Assembly: GCA_014360395.1 (NCBI GenBank)
Contig: JACIXM010000477.1
Coordinates: 1 to 9,999, forward strand
Direction: 5' to 3'
DNA from: Actinotalea sp.
GTDB taxonomy: Bacteria; Actinomycetota; Actinomycetes; Actinomycetales; Cellulomonadaceae
Length of the DNA: 9,999 nucleotides
In this document: in pieces, positions 1 through 6,798 of the stretch
Layout of the letters: each line of letters starts with the position of its first letter
Position numbering within the stretch: position 1 is the first letter of the stretch
Position numbers and translations under genes: made by a program
Notes under the pieces: generated by a model
What the model saw: only the letters and a program-made list of their open reading frames with translations
Databases searched by the model: none
Told to the model about the DNA's origin: nothing

Positions 1-108
1 GGCGCCGCCCTCGCGCATCCATAGATTGGACGTGATCCGCAGATAGGTGTCGAAGTCGCAATTGTAGAGGCAATCGAAGACGTAGGAGCCGGTGTCGTAG
101 ATGAGGCG
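1..108 (-). CDS. Foreign partial coding fragment at the left edge (unrecognised)
   Basis: Read on the minus strand from about 108 down to 1, one frame is open throughout. It gives a peptide beginning RLIYDTGSYVFDCLYNC and ending LWMREGGA, with nearly every third codon position C or G, which suggests real coding sequence. GC of positions 1-100 is 58 of 100, well below the rest of the window. The fragment abuts the middle of a Mrp subunit E gene on the other strand and has no start or stop here. I do not recognise the family; it has three cysteines and many aromatic residues in about 36 residues. It may come from another organism or locus joined by misassembly, or from a real rearrangement. The exact joint cannot be fixed better than about 100-110. 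Confidence 0.35.
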
Positions 109-559
109 GGCGATCGCCGTCGTCGCGGTGCTGCCGATGCCGCGGATCGAGTTCCACGGCCGGGTGCACCTCGGGCCCCTGCTGACGCTGGTCGCCCGGT
201 TCGTGGTCGACCTGCTCGTGGCGAGCGGCCAGGTCGCCGTCCAGGCGCTGGACCCGCGGCGGCGGCCCCGCAGCGCCGTGCTCGCCGTGCCCCTGCGCAG
301 CCAGTCGGACCTCTACCTGACGCTCACCGCGGTGGTGACGTCGCTCGTGCCGGGCTCGGTCATCGTCGAGGCCCACCGGGCGGCCGGCACGCTGTACGTG
401 CACGTCCTGGACATCGGGATGACCGGGGGCGTGGAGGGAGCGAGGGAGCACGTGCTGGAGCTGGAGGCGCGGATCCTGCGCGCGCTGGCCTCCGACGAGG
501 AGCTCGCGGCCGCGGGGCTCCAGCGGCGTCCGCGCCGACGGCGGGAGGTGGGCGCGTGA
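101..559 (+). CDS. mrpE: Mrp antiporter subunit E, first set, 5'-truncated
   Basis: This is the MnhE/MrpE membrane subunit of the multisubunit Na+/H+ antiporter, a small accessory subunit of the Mrp complex. The frame opens with ATG at 101 right after an in-frame TAG at 98-100. The protein begins in the tail of what is normally the second membrane helix (AIAVVAVLPMPRIEF), so roughly 40-45 N-terminal residues expected for the family are missing. The rest is typical: a membrane segment LLTLVARFVVDLLVASGQVAVQAL, then a cytoplasmic domain with LYLTLTAVVTSLVPGSVIVE and LYVHVLDIG, and a charged helical end. The truncation coincides with the base-composition change at about 105, so the ATG at 101 is probably not the native start. 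The stop overlaps the GTG of mrpF by 4 nt (556-559). Confidence 0.85.
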   Translation: MRRAIAVVAVLPMPRIEFHGRVHLGPLLTLVARFVVDLLVASGQVAVQALDPRRRPRSAVLAVPLRSQSDLYLTLTAVVTSLVPGSVIVEAHRAAGTLYVHVLDIGMTGGVEGAREHVLELEARILRALASDEELAAAGLQRRPRRRREVGA

Positions 560-951
560 TCCTGCCCGTCGTGGCCGTCTGCGTGGTCCTGCTCGCCGCT
601 GCGGGCGTGCTCGCGCTCGTCCGGGCCGAGCGGGGCCCGAGCATGCTCGACCGCAGCGTGGCGCTGGACATCCTCACCAGCACCCTCGTGGCCGCCGTCG
701 CCCTGGAGGCCGCCTGGGCGCAGCGGACCGACAGCCTGCCGGTGCTGGTGGCGCTCGCCCTCGTGGGCTTCGTCGGCTCGGTGACGATCGCGCGGTTCGC
801 CGCGGTGGAGCCGGAGGGCGAGGGCCGCGTGCTGACCCGGGAGGAGATCGCGGCCCTCGAGACCGCCCGGGCCGAGCGGGCCGAGGAGGAGCTGCGGCGC
901 GTCGACGACGAGCACCACGGCGGCGGCGCGACCGGGGAGGTCAAGCAGTGA
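556..951 (+). CDS. mrpF: Mrp antiporter subunit F, first set
   Basis: MnhF/MrpF is a small membrane subunit of the Mrp complex with three predicted helices. Visible helices are VVAVCVVLLAAAGVLALV (about residues 5-22), LTSTLVAAVALEAAW (about 40-54) and VLVALALVGFVGSVTIARF (about 63-81). Between the first two lies the family's RxxxGPxxxDR-type signature, here RAERGPSMLDRSVALD. The GTG start is set by a 4-nt overlap with the mrpE stop, with GCGGGAGG just upstream. At 131 residues it is longer than the usual 85-95. The extra C-terminal portion from about residue 84 is highly charged (LTREEIAALETARAERAEEE) and probably a cytoplasmic helix, ending in a His/Gly-rich tail. The second MrpF in this window lacks such a tail. 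Confidence 0.93.
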   Translation: MILPVVAVCVVLLAAAGVLALVRAERGPSMLDRSVALDILTSTLVAAVALEAAWAQRTDSLPVLVALALVGFVGSVTIARFAAVEPEGEGRVLTREEIAALETARAERAEEELRRVDDEHHGGGATGEVKQ

Positions 952-1004
952 GGGCCGGGGTGGTCGCCCGCGGCGCGCGGCCCGTCAGGGAGGTGGGCCG
1001 ATGA
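948..1004 (+). other. Candidate 18-codon linking mini-ORF between mrpF and mrpG
   Basis: A GTG at 948-950 overlaps the mrpF stop (GTGA, 948-951). It opens an 18-codon frame, MRAGVVARGARPVREVGR, that ends in TGA at 1002-1004, overlapping the ATG of mrpG (ATGA, 1001-1004). The mrpF-mrpG gap of 49 nt is thus bridged by two 4-nt overlaps, the same junction type used elsewhere in the window. It may let ribosomes pass from F to G without dissociating. Chance is a serious alternative because GC-rich DNA has few stops, and mrpG has its own strong ribosome binding site at 987-996. Confidence 0.25.
987..996 (+). promoter_or_regulatory. Ribosome binding site fixing the mrpG (first set) start
   Basis: AGGGAGGTGG lies 4 nt before the ATG at 1001. 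It contains the GGAGGT core complementary to the 16S rRNA 3' end. The core (GGAGGT, 989-994) is 6 nt from the ATG. It supports ATG 1001 as the start and allows mrpG to initiate independently of upstream translation. Confidence 0.75.
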
Positions 1005-1402
1005 GCGTGGCCGCGTGGGAGACCGTGCTGGACGTCCTGGCGTCCGTGTGCCTGCTGGGCGGGTCGGCGCTGACCTTCGCCGCGGCGGTCGGCCTCGTCC
1101 GGTTCCCCGACCTGCTGGCCAGGACCCACGTCGCGGCGAAGCCGCAGGTCCTCGGGCTGATCCTCATGCTGCTCGGGCTGGCCCTGCGGCTGCGGACCTC
1201 GGCGGTGCTGTGGGTGCTCGTCCTGGTGGCGCTCTTCCAGATGCTCACGTCCCCGGTCGCCGCGCACATGGTGTCCCGCGCCGGGTTCCGGACGGGCAAG
1301 GTCCGGCACGACCTGCTCGTCGTCGACGAGCTGACGCGCGACATGGAGGCGGCGGAGGAGGAGATCCGCCGGCGCGAGGAGCGCCCCGGCTCGCCTACTT
1401 GA
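1001..1402 (+). CDS. mrpG: Mrp antiporter subunit G, first set
   Basis: MnhG/MrpG is a three-helix accessory subunit of the Mrp antiporter. The first helix covers about residues 8-31. It is followed by the family signature GLVRFPDLLARTHVAAKPQV, then two hydrophobic segments LGLILMLLGLALRL and AVLWVLVLVALFQMLTSPVA, and the conserved ending PVAAHMVSRAGFRTG. The last 35 or so residues are charged (VDELTRDMEAAEEEIRRREE) and probably form a cytoplasmic helix. Length is 133 residues, within the family range for actinobacteria. The start is supported by a strong Shine-Dalgarno at 987-996. The 3' end overlaps the convergent DUF4235 gene by 8 nt (1395-1402), so no terminator can lie between them. Confidence 0.94.
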   Translation: MSVAAWETVLDVLASVCLLGGSALTFAAAVGLVRFPDLLARTHVAAKPQVLGLILMLLGLALRLRTSAVLWVLVLVALFQMLTSPVAAHMVSRAGFRTGKVRHDLLVVDELTRDMEAAEEEIRRREERPGSPT

Positions 1403-1652
1403 TGAAGCGCGCGGCCCCGCGGGTGGCGAGCACGCGCGAGAGCGCGACGACGGCGCCGGTGACGGTCGCGGCGGCGGCGACCTCGCCGAAGCGCGAGTCG
1501 CCCTCGTCCTCGGGCTTGGGCGGCTTGTGACCGAAGGCGCGCGTCCAGAACTGGTTGATCAGCTGCTGGGCGGCCCACGCCGCGACGAGCGCGACGACGA
1601 CGCCCAGGACCTTCGCGGTGAGGTCCTCCTTGGACTGCGTGAGCTCCGGCAC
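1395..1652 (-). CDS. DUF4235 small membrane protein
   Basis: This is an 85-residue protein resembling the actinobacterial DUF4235 family, whose biochemical role is unknown. It has a charged N-terminus (MPELTQSKEDLTAK), a first hydrophobic segment VLGVVVALVAAWAAQQL at about residues 15-31, and a polar loop with NQFWTRAFGHKPPKPEDE. A second hydrophobic segment, EVAAAATVTGAVVALSRVLA, is followed by a basic end. The start is GTG at 1652, supported by a near-perfect AAGGAGGTGG (complement of 1656-1665) 3 nt upstream. It is convergent with mrpG and divergent from the second mrp operon, sharing the 1653-1904 intergenic region with mrpA. A functional link to Mrp is not shown by the sequence. Confidence 0.85.
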   Translation of the reverse strand: MPELTQSKEDLTAKVLGVVVALVAAWAAQQLINQFWTRAFGHKPPKPEDEGDSRFGEVAAAATVTGAVVALSRVLATRGAARFIK

Positions 1653-1737
1653 GAGCCACCTCCTTGATCGTCGGATGCAGGCCTCACGCTAACGGCACGG
1701 GGCCCGGGCCGCAGGGGATGAGAGCATGTCATGATCA

Positions 1738-1764
1738 GGAACTGTGGCGGCTCGCCGCACGTTG
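1738..1764 (+). promoter_or_regulatory. Candidate ECF-sigma (SigR/SigH-like) promoter of the mrp operon
   Basis: GGAAC at 1738-1742 and GTTG at 1761-1764 are separated by 18 nt, matching the GGAAY-N18-GTT pattern of SigR/SigH-type stress promoters in actinobacteria. The spacer contains the dyad GCGGC-TC-GCCGC (1747-1758), a possible operator. A start site near 1770 would give a leader of about 135 nt before mrpA. No convincing TTGACN-N17-TANNNT promoter was found on this strand. This rests on motif resemblance only. Confidence 0.4.
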
Positions 1765-1810
1765 TGGCCGACTGACGTAAAGTACGGGTCTAGCAATCCC
1801 CTCTCACGCG

Positions 1811-1829
1811 CCGGAGCGACCCGCTCCGG
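1811..1829 (+). other. Perfect stem-loop in the mrpA leader
   Basis: CCGGAGC (1811-1817) and GCTCCGG (1823-1829) form a perfect 7-bp GC-rich stem with a 5-nt loop GACCC. The palindrome GAGATCTC (1829-1836) follows directly. No U-run follows, so it is not a classical intrinsic terminator. It may be a leader RNA hairpin or a DNA operator, about 75 nt before the mrpA start. Confidence 0.4.
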
Positions 1830-1886
1830 AGATCTCGGGCACCCCGCACCTGGTGACGGGCTGACCGGACAACGCCACCCGACACC

Positions 1887-1893
1887 GGAAGGA
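1887..1893 (+). promoter_or_regulatory. Ribosome binding site fixing the mrpA GTG start
   Basis: GGAAGGA at 1887-1893 precedes the GTG at 1905 by 11 nt and supports that codon as the start. The encoded protein begins MTLLAALVVMATAAALARP, the expected hydrophobic first helix of MrpA. Confidence 0.6.
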
Positions 1894-1904
1894 CACGGTG
1901 CCCT

Positions 1905-4784
1905 GTGACGCTGCTCGCGGCCCTCGTCGTCATGGCCACGGCTGCTGCTCTCGCCCGCCCTTTCGCGCGGGCGCTCGGACGCGACGCCGGTTACGCGATG
2001 GCCGTCGCGTTCCTCGTCGCTCTCGGTCTGGTGCTGACCGGGGCGCCCAGCGTCTTCGCCGGTGAACCGGTCAGGGCGGAGTGGACGTGGATCCCGAGCC
2101 TGGACGTCGCCCTCCGCCTCAGCCTCGACGGCCTGAGCCTCCTCTTCGCCATCGTGGCCCTCGCCGTCGGCGCGCTGATCATGGCGTACTGCGCGCGGTA
2201 CCTCAGCGAGGAGTACGACCACGCCCGGCTGTACCGGCTCCTGGCGCTGTTCGCCACGGCGATGCTCGGCATGGTCCTCGCGGACGACACCGTGCTCCTC
2301 TTCGTCTTCTTCGAGCTGACGACGCTGTGCTCCTTCCTCCTCATCGGCGGCAAGGGGCTGAAGGAGGCCCGGCCGGCGACCCGCGCCCTGGTCATCACCG
2401 GCTCCGGCGGCCTGGCCCTGATGACCGCCGTCGTCCTGCTCTGGTCCGTCACCGGGACCACGAGCGTCAGCGCGACGCTCGCGATGTCCGCCGAGATCGC
2501 CGCGTCACCGCTGGCGCCGTGGATCGCGGTCATGCTGATGCTGGCGGCGATGACCAAGTCGGCCCAGGTCCCGTTCCACTTCTGGCTGCCCGACGCGATG
2601 GTCGCCCTCACCCCTGTCAGCGCGTACCTCCACGCGGCGACGCTGGTGAAGGCCGGCATCTACGTCCTCATGCGGTTCTCCCCGCCGTTCGCCGACACGA
2701 CGCTGTGGACGGTCACGCTCGTCACGGCGGGCCTGGTGACGACGGTCGTCGGCGCCGTGTTCGCGCTCCAGCAGCACGACCTCAAGGCCCTGCTGGCGTA
2801 CTCGACCGTCAGCCAGCTCGGCTGGATCGTCGCCCTCGTCGGCGTCGGGACGGACGAGGCCCTCGCCGTCGCGGGTCTGCACACGTTCGCGCACGCGCTG
2901 TTCAAGGCCACGCTTTTCATGCTCGTGGGGATCATCGACCGGGAGGCGGGCAGCCGGGACATCCGCCAGCTGTCCGGGCTCTACCGGGTCATGCCGGTCA
3001 CCGCGACCCTCACCGCGATCGCCGCGATGTCCATGGCCGGCCTGCCGCCGTTGCTGGGCTTCGTGAGCAAGGAGGAGTCGTACTACGCGTTCCTCCAGCT
3101 GCCCGGCGGCTGGGGCATCCTCGTCGGCGTCGTCGCCGTGCTGTCCGCCGCCATGACCTTCGGGTACAGCGCGCGGATCGTCTACGGCGCGTTCGCCGGC
3201 CCGACGGTGCAGGAGGGGCTGTACGAGCCGCGCCCGTCCTTCCTCCTCCCGGCCGCCCTGCCCGCGGTGACCAGCCTGGGCCTCGGCCTGTTCGTGGGGC
3301 AGCTCAACCCGTTCTTCACCCGGGCCGTCCAGGACACCGTGCGGGGCGACGGGACCGAGCTGGACCTCAAGCTGTGGCCGGGCTTCGGCTCCGTCGCGCT
3401 GTGGATGTCGGTCGTCACGATCACGCTCGGCGTCGCCCTCTTCCTCGCCCGCCAGCCCGTCGACCGGGCGCTGCAGCGCATCGACCTGCCGTTCTCCGGC
3501 GTCCGCGCCTACGACGCCCTCTACGCCCGGACCCTGCGCCTCGGCGACCGGATCGGCCGACCCGCGCGCACCGGCGCCCTGGCCCCGCACCTGGCGTGGC
3601 CGCTGCTGGGCGTGGCCGCGATCGCCGTCGTCGGCAGCCTGGTCCTGGGGGACCTCACGGCCTCCCCCGCACCGGTGACCCGGGCGGAGGACTGGCTCGT
3701 CGTCGGGCTCACCGGCCTGGTCGCGATCGGGCTGGCCGCGACGAGCTCGCGCCTGGGCGCGATCACGATGCTCGGCGTCGTCGGGTTCCTCGTGGCGGTG
3801 TGGTTCCTGCTCGCCGGCGGCGTGGACCTCGCGCTGACCCAGCTGCTCGTCGAGATGCTCACCGTCGTCGTCGCCGTCCTGGTGCTGCGTCGCCTGCCCC
3901 ACCGCTTCGAGCCGACGACGGCGCGCCGCCGCCTCGTCGCCGGGGTGTCGGCAGGGGTCGCCGGCCTGGTCGCCGGCCTCGCGACGTTCTCCCTGACCGG
4001 GCGTCGCGAGTCCTCGGACGTCTCGCGCTGGCTCCTGGCGGAGGGCCCGGACGCCTCCGGCGGCACGAACGTCGTCAACACCGTGCTGGTGGACTTCCGT
4101 GGCCTGGACACCTTCGGGGAGATCACGGTCCTGGCCGTCGTCGGCATCGGGCTGCTGGCCCTGCTGCGGCGCGACCTGCCCGCGGAGCGTCTCCCCCGCG
4201 ACGACGACGCCCCCGGTGACCGCACCGTGCTGCACGTGACGACGCGCCTGGTCGTGCCGATCACGCTCGTCGCGTCCGTCGTCCTGCTGTACCGCGGGCA
4301 CAACGAGCCCGGCGGTGGCTTCATCGCCGCACTGGTCGGCGGTATCGCCGTCGCGCTGGTCCAGCTGCCCCGTGGACTGCGCGGTCGGACCCCCCTGCGG
4401 GCGGCCCCGCTGCTCGCCGGCGGTGTGATCATCGCCGTCGCCGCCGGCATCATCGGCATGCTCGACGGCTCGTTCCTGCGGCCGATCCGTGGGTCGCTCG
4501 AGATCGGCACGTTCTACCAGTCGCTGACGACGTCGCTGATCTTCGACGTCGGCGTGTACCTCGCGGTGCTCGGGATGATCGTCGCGGCCATCGACCGGTT
4601 CAGCCACGGCCAGCCCGAGCCGGCCGCGGCGTCCCCGCTGTCGAGGGGCCACGAACCGCCGACGGCCGGGCGGTCCAGCGGGGCCGGTGCCGACGGCGCC
4701 GACGACGCGGCCACGGCCGGCGCCACGCGCACGACCCCGAGCACCCCCACCCCGACCACCGAGACCGAGGGAGCGACCCGATGA
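1905..4784 (+). CDS. mrpA: Mrp antiporter subunit A with fused subunit B domain
   Basis: This large subunit of the Mrp Na+/H+ antiporter is homologous to the NuoL proton-channel subunit of complex I; fused A-B forms are known in actinobacteria. In order: N-terminal helices; a Proton_antipo_N-like region (about residues 67-110); the antiporter core (about 130-410); a DUF4040/MbhD-like region (about 596-662); an MbhE-like segment (about 722-758); an MnhB domain (about 774-898, with VVLLYRGHNEPGGGFIAAL); and a Pro/Thr/Ala/Asp-rich hydrophilic tail to 959. Expected ion-path residues are present: E137 in LFVFFELTTLCSF (equivalent to E140 of Bacillus pseudofirmus MrpA), K218 and H225 in KSAQVPFHFWLPDA, K334 in HALFKATLF and E650 in LLVEMLTV. 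Nothing suggests inactivation. The stop overlaps the mrpC start by 4 nt (4781-4784). Confidence 0.96.
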   Translation: MTLLAALVVMATAAALARPFARALGRDAGYAMAVAFLVALGLVLTGAPSVFAGEPVRAEWTWIPSLDVALRLSLDGLSLLFAIVALAVGALIMAYCARYLSEEYDHARLYRLLALFATAMLGMVLADDTVLLFVFFELTTLCSFLLIGGKGLKEARPATRALVITGSGGLALMTAVVLLWSVTGTTSVSATLAMSAEIAASPLAPWIAVMLMLAAMTKSAQVPFHFWLPDAMVALTPVSAYLHAATLVKAGIYVLMRFSPPFADTTLWTVTLVTAGLVTTVVGAVFALQQHDLKALLAYSTVSQLGWIVALVGVGTDEALAVAGLHTFAHALFKATLFMLVGIIDREAGSRDIRQLSGLYRVMPVTATLTAIAAMSMAGLPPLLGFVSKEESYYAFLQLPGGWGILVGVVAVLSAAMTFGYSARIVYGAFAGPTVQEGLYEPRPSFLLPAALPAVTSLGLGLFVGQLNPFFTRAVQDTVRGDGTELDLKLWPGFGSVALWMSVVTITLGVALFLARQPVDRALQRIDLPFSGVRAYDALYARTLRLGDRIGRPARTGALAPHLAWPLLGVAAIAVVGSLVLGDLTASPAPVTRAEDWLVVGLTGLVAIGLAATSSRLGAITMLGVVGFLVAVWFLLAGGVDLALTQLLVEMLTVVVAVLVLRRLPHRFEPTTARRRLVAGVSAGVAGLVAGLATFSLTGRRESSDVSRWLLAEGPDASGGTNVVNTVLVDFRGLDTFGEITVLAVVGIGLLALLRRDLPAERLPRDDDAPGDRTVLHVTTRLVVPITLVASVVLLYRGHNEPGGGFIAALVGGIAVALVQLPRGLRGRTPLRAAPLLAGGVIIAVAAGIIGMLDGSFLRPIRGSLEIGTFYQSLTTSLIFDVGVYLAVLGMIVAAIDRFSHGQPEPAAASPLSRGHEPPTAGRSSGAGADGADDAATAGATRTTPSTPTPTTETEGATR

Positions 4785-5245
4785 GCGCCGCCGTCCTCGT
4801 GGCCGTCCTGGTCGCCTCGGGTGTGTACCTGCTGCTGCAGCGGGGGCTGGTCCGGGTGACGTTCGGCTTCGTCCTCCTGGGTCACGCCGCGAACGTGATC
4901 CTGCTGGCCGCCGGCGGCATGGACCGGCGCGACCCTCCGCTCCTGGCCGAGGGCTCCGCGGCCCAGGCCGCCGACCCGCTGCCCCAGGCCTTCGCCCTCA
5001 CGGCGATCGTCATCGCGTTCGGCATCACGGTCTACCTGCTGGCCATGGCCGGCAACGGCGGCGAGCACGACGGGCCGGCGTCCGACGCCGAGCCGTCCGC
5101 GAGCGGGCGCGACGCGACCGGGCCCCACCCGCAGGAGGCGCGTGCCGCCGACGCGCCCGACACCCCGGCGACCCGCCAACCCCTCGGCACCACCCCCACG
5201 GGGGCCGAACCGACCGGCCCGACCACAGGAAGGGAGCACGCGTGA
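4781..5245 (+). CDS. mrpC: Mrp antiporter subunit C (NuoK-like) with long tail
   Basis: MnhC/MrpC is a three-helix subunit homologous to NuoK of complex I. Helices are visible at about residues 3-18 (AAVLVAVLVASGVYLL), 26-45 (VTFGFVLLGHAANVILLAAG) and 68-90. The family signature DPLPQAFALTAIVIAFGITV begins at D65. The last 60 or so residues are hydrophilic and rich in Ala, Pro, Thr and Gly, making the protein 154 residues against roughly 110-130 for many homologues. The ATG at 4781 lies 7 nt after GAGGGAG (4767-4773) and overlaps the mrpA stop, as ATGA. The end overlaps the mrpD GTG by 4 nt (5242-5245). In the complex, C sits between A and D. Confidence 0.95.
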   Translation: MSAAVLVAVLVASGVYLLLQRGLVRVTFGFVLLGHAANVILLAAGGMDRRDPPLLAEGSAAQAADPLPQAFALTAIVIAFGITVYLLAMAGNGGEHDGPASDAEPSASGRDATGPHPQEARAADAPDTPATRQPLGTTPTGAEPTGPTTGREHA

Positions 5246-6798
5246 ACGACTGGCTGCCCGCCCTCCTGTGGCTGCCCCTGCTCATGGCGGGCGTCACGCT
5301 CGCCGTCGGCGGCCGCGTCGTGCTGCAGCGCGTCCTCGCGCTCGGCACCCACGCCGCCGTCGTCGCCTTCGGCATCGCGATCGTCGTCGCCACCCGCGAC
5401 GGCGAGGTGATCGCCGAGCAGGTCGCCGGCTGGCCCGGCGGCATCTCCATCCCCTTCGCCGTCGACGTCTTCGCCGGCCTGATGATCACCGTCGCCGCGT
5501 TCCTGGTCCTGGTGTCCTCGGTGTTCGGCATCGGGACGCGCGACGACGCGGACCGCTACTTCCACCCGCTCGTGCTCGTGCTCACGGGTGGGGTCTACGG
5601 CGCCTTCGCGACCGCGGACCTCTTCAACCTCTTCGTCATGATCGAGGTGGCCCTGGTCCCCTCGTACGTGCTGCTGACGCGCAGCGGCCGGATGCCGCAG
5701 CTCGGCGCGGGTCGGGTGTACCTGACGGTGAACCTGCTCGTGTCGACGATCCTGCTCAGCGGCGTGGGCCTGGTGTACGCGACGGCCGGCACGGTGAACC
5801 TCGGCGAGCTGGCCGGCGCCGCGCAGGAGTCGGTCCCGGTGGCCCTCGCCGGGGGCGTCGTCCTCGTCGCTCTCGGGGCGAAGGCCGCGCTGGTGCCCGT
5901 GCACTCGTGGCTGCCCCGGTCCTACCCGTTCGCCTCGGTGGCCGTGACGGCGCTGCTGTCCGGGCTGCTGACCAAGATCGGTGTGTACTGGATCTTCCGC
6001 CTGTACGCCGTGATGTTCGGCGGCGACGAGCGGCTGCACACCGCGTGGCTGTGGGTGCTCGGGGCGACCATGGTGGTCGGCGTCCTGGGCGCGCTCGGGG
6101 AGAGCGGCATGCGGGCGATCCTGTCCTTCCACATGACCAGCCAGGTCGGCTACATCCTCCTGGGCATCGGCTTCTTCGGGCCGCTGGGTCTCGCGGCCGG
6201 GATCTTCTACCTGATCCACCACATCATCGTGAAGGCCGCGCTGTTCCTGGCCTGCGGTGCGGTGGAGCACCAGGCCGGGACCGGGCGGCTGTCGAAGCTG
6301 GGTGGGGCCGCACGGCACTCGCCGTGGCTCGCGCTGGTCTTCCTCGGTGCGGCCCTGTCGCTCGTGGGCATCCCGCCCTTCTCGGGCTTCGTCGCGAAGC
6401 TGACGCTCGTGCGGGCCGCGGTGTTCGAGAGCGAGTACCTCGTGGCCGGCCTGGCCGTGGCGGTCAGCCTCTTCACCCTGCTGTCGATGCTGAAGATCTG
6501 GAACGGCGCGTTCTGGGGTCAGGACCCGGCGCCGGTCCGGCAGGTGGCGCTCGTGTCCGGGCAGACGGAGTCCCTGCCCGACGTCACCGACCCGACGGGT
6601 GAGGCCATCCCCGCGCCTGGGGTCGAGCGCGCGCCGCACCCCCTGCGGGTGCCGTGGCGGCTCGTGCTGCCCGGGGCCGTGCTGACACTGCTGTCCCTGT
6701 CCATCGGGCTGGGTGCCGACGTCCTGCTGTCGCTGGCGCAGACCGCCGCGGAGGGCCTCGTCGACCCGACCCGCTACGTCGAGGCGGTGACCCGGTGA
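5242..6798 (+). CDS. mrpD: Mrp antiporter subunit D (NuoM/N-like)
   Basis: This is the second large channel subunit of the Mrp complex, 518 residues with about 14 predicted helices, homologous to NuoM/NuoN. Key residues are in place: E135 in FNLFVMIEVALVPSY (equivalent to E137 of Bacillus pseudofirmus MrpD), K214 in LGAKAALVPVHSWLP and K331 in HHIIVKAALFLACG. Other family blocks are LTKIGVYWIFRLY (about 243-255), SFHMTSQVGYILLGI (about 295-309) and GIPPFSGFVAKL (about 376-387). A hydrophilic loop of about 50 residues precedes the last helix (LVLPGAVLTLLSLSIGL). The GTG start has AGGAAGGGAG at 5227-5236 and overlaps the mrpC stop. The stop overlaps the mrpE GTG (6795-6798). Intact and typical. 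Confidence 0.96.
   Translation: MNDWLPALLWLPLLMAGVTLAVGGRVVLQRVLALGTHAAVVAFGIAIVVATRDGEVIAEQVAGWPGGISIPFAVDVFAGLMITVAAFLVLVSSVFGIGTRDDADRYFHPLVLVLTGGVYGAFATADLFNLFVMIEVALVPSYVLLTRSGRMPQLGAGRVYLTVNLLVSTILLSGVGLVYATAGTVNLGELAGAAQESVPVALAGGVVLVALGAKAALVPVHSWLPRSYPFASVAVTALLSGLLTKIGVYWIFRLYAVMFGGDERLHTAWLWVLGATMVVGVLGALGESGMRAILSFHMTSQVGYILLGIGFFGPLGLAAGIFYLIHHIIVKAALFLACGAVEHQAGTGRLSKLGGAARHSPWLALVFLGAALSLVGIPPFSGFVAKLTLVRAAVFESEYLVAGLAVAVSLFTLLSMLKIWNGAFWGQDPAPVRQVALVSGQTESLPDVTDPTGEAIPAPGVERAPHPLRVPWRLVLPGAVLTLLSLSIGLGADVLLSLAQTAAEGLVDPTRYVEAVTR

Larger units (their letters stand above)
1653..1904. other. Divergent intergenic region between DUF4235 gene and mrpA
   Basis: This 252-nt region holds no gene that I can support. 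It must carry the promoter of the complete mrp operon and probably that of the minus-strand DUF4235 gene. Visible elements are the DUF4235 ribosome binding site (1656-1665), an ECF-like promoter candidate (1738-1764), an inverted repeat within its spacer (1747-1758), a perfect 7-bp hairpin in the presumed leader (1811-1829) and the mrpA ribosome binding site (1887-1893). No clear promoter was found for the minus strand. I could not match the leader to a known riboswitch class by eye. Confidence 0.7.

Noticed and set aside
101..1402. First E-F-G set as a recent duplicate of the second
   Set aside because: The signatures, lengths and tails of E, F and G differ too much between the sets for a recent copy.
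1778..1783. TAAAGT as a housekeeping -10 box for mrpA
   Set aside because: It fits TANNNT, but no TTGAC-like -35 box lies 16-19 nt upstream.
1765..1904. Sodium or other riboswitch in the mrpA leader
   Set aside because: I could not match the leader to a known consensus by eye; only one simple hairpin is clear. A covariance-model search would decide.
2081..4219. A very long plus-strand open frame inside mrpA
   Set aside because: It is Arg/Pro-rich shadow translation in another frame; the 1905-4784 frame gives a full, motif-bearing MrpA.
2505..4652. A 715-codon minus-strand frame opposite mrpA
   Set aside because: Composition is Asp/Arg/Gln/His-rich as expected for the complement of a GC-rich gene, with no family resemblance or ribosome binding site.
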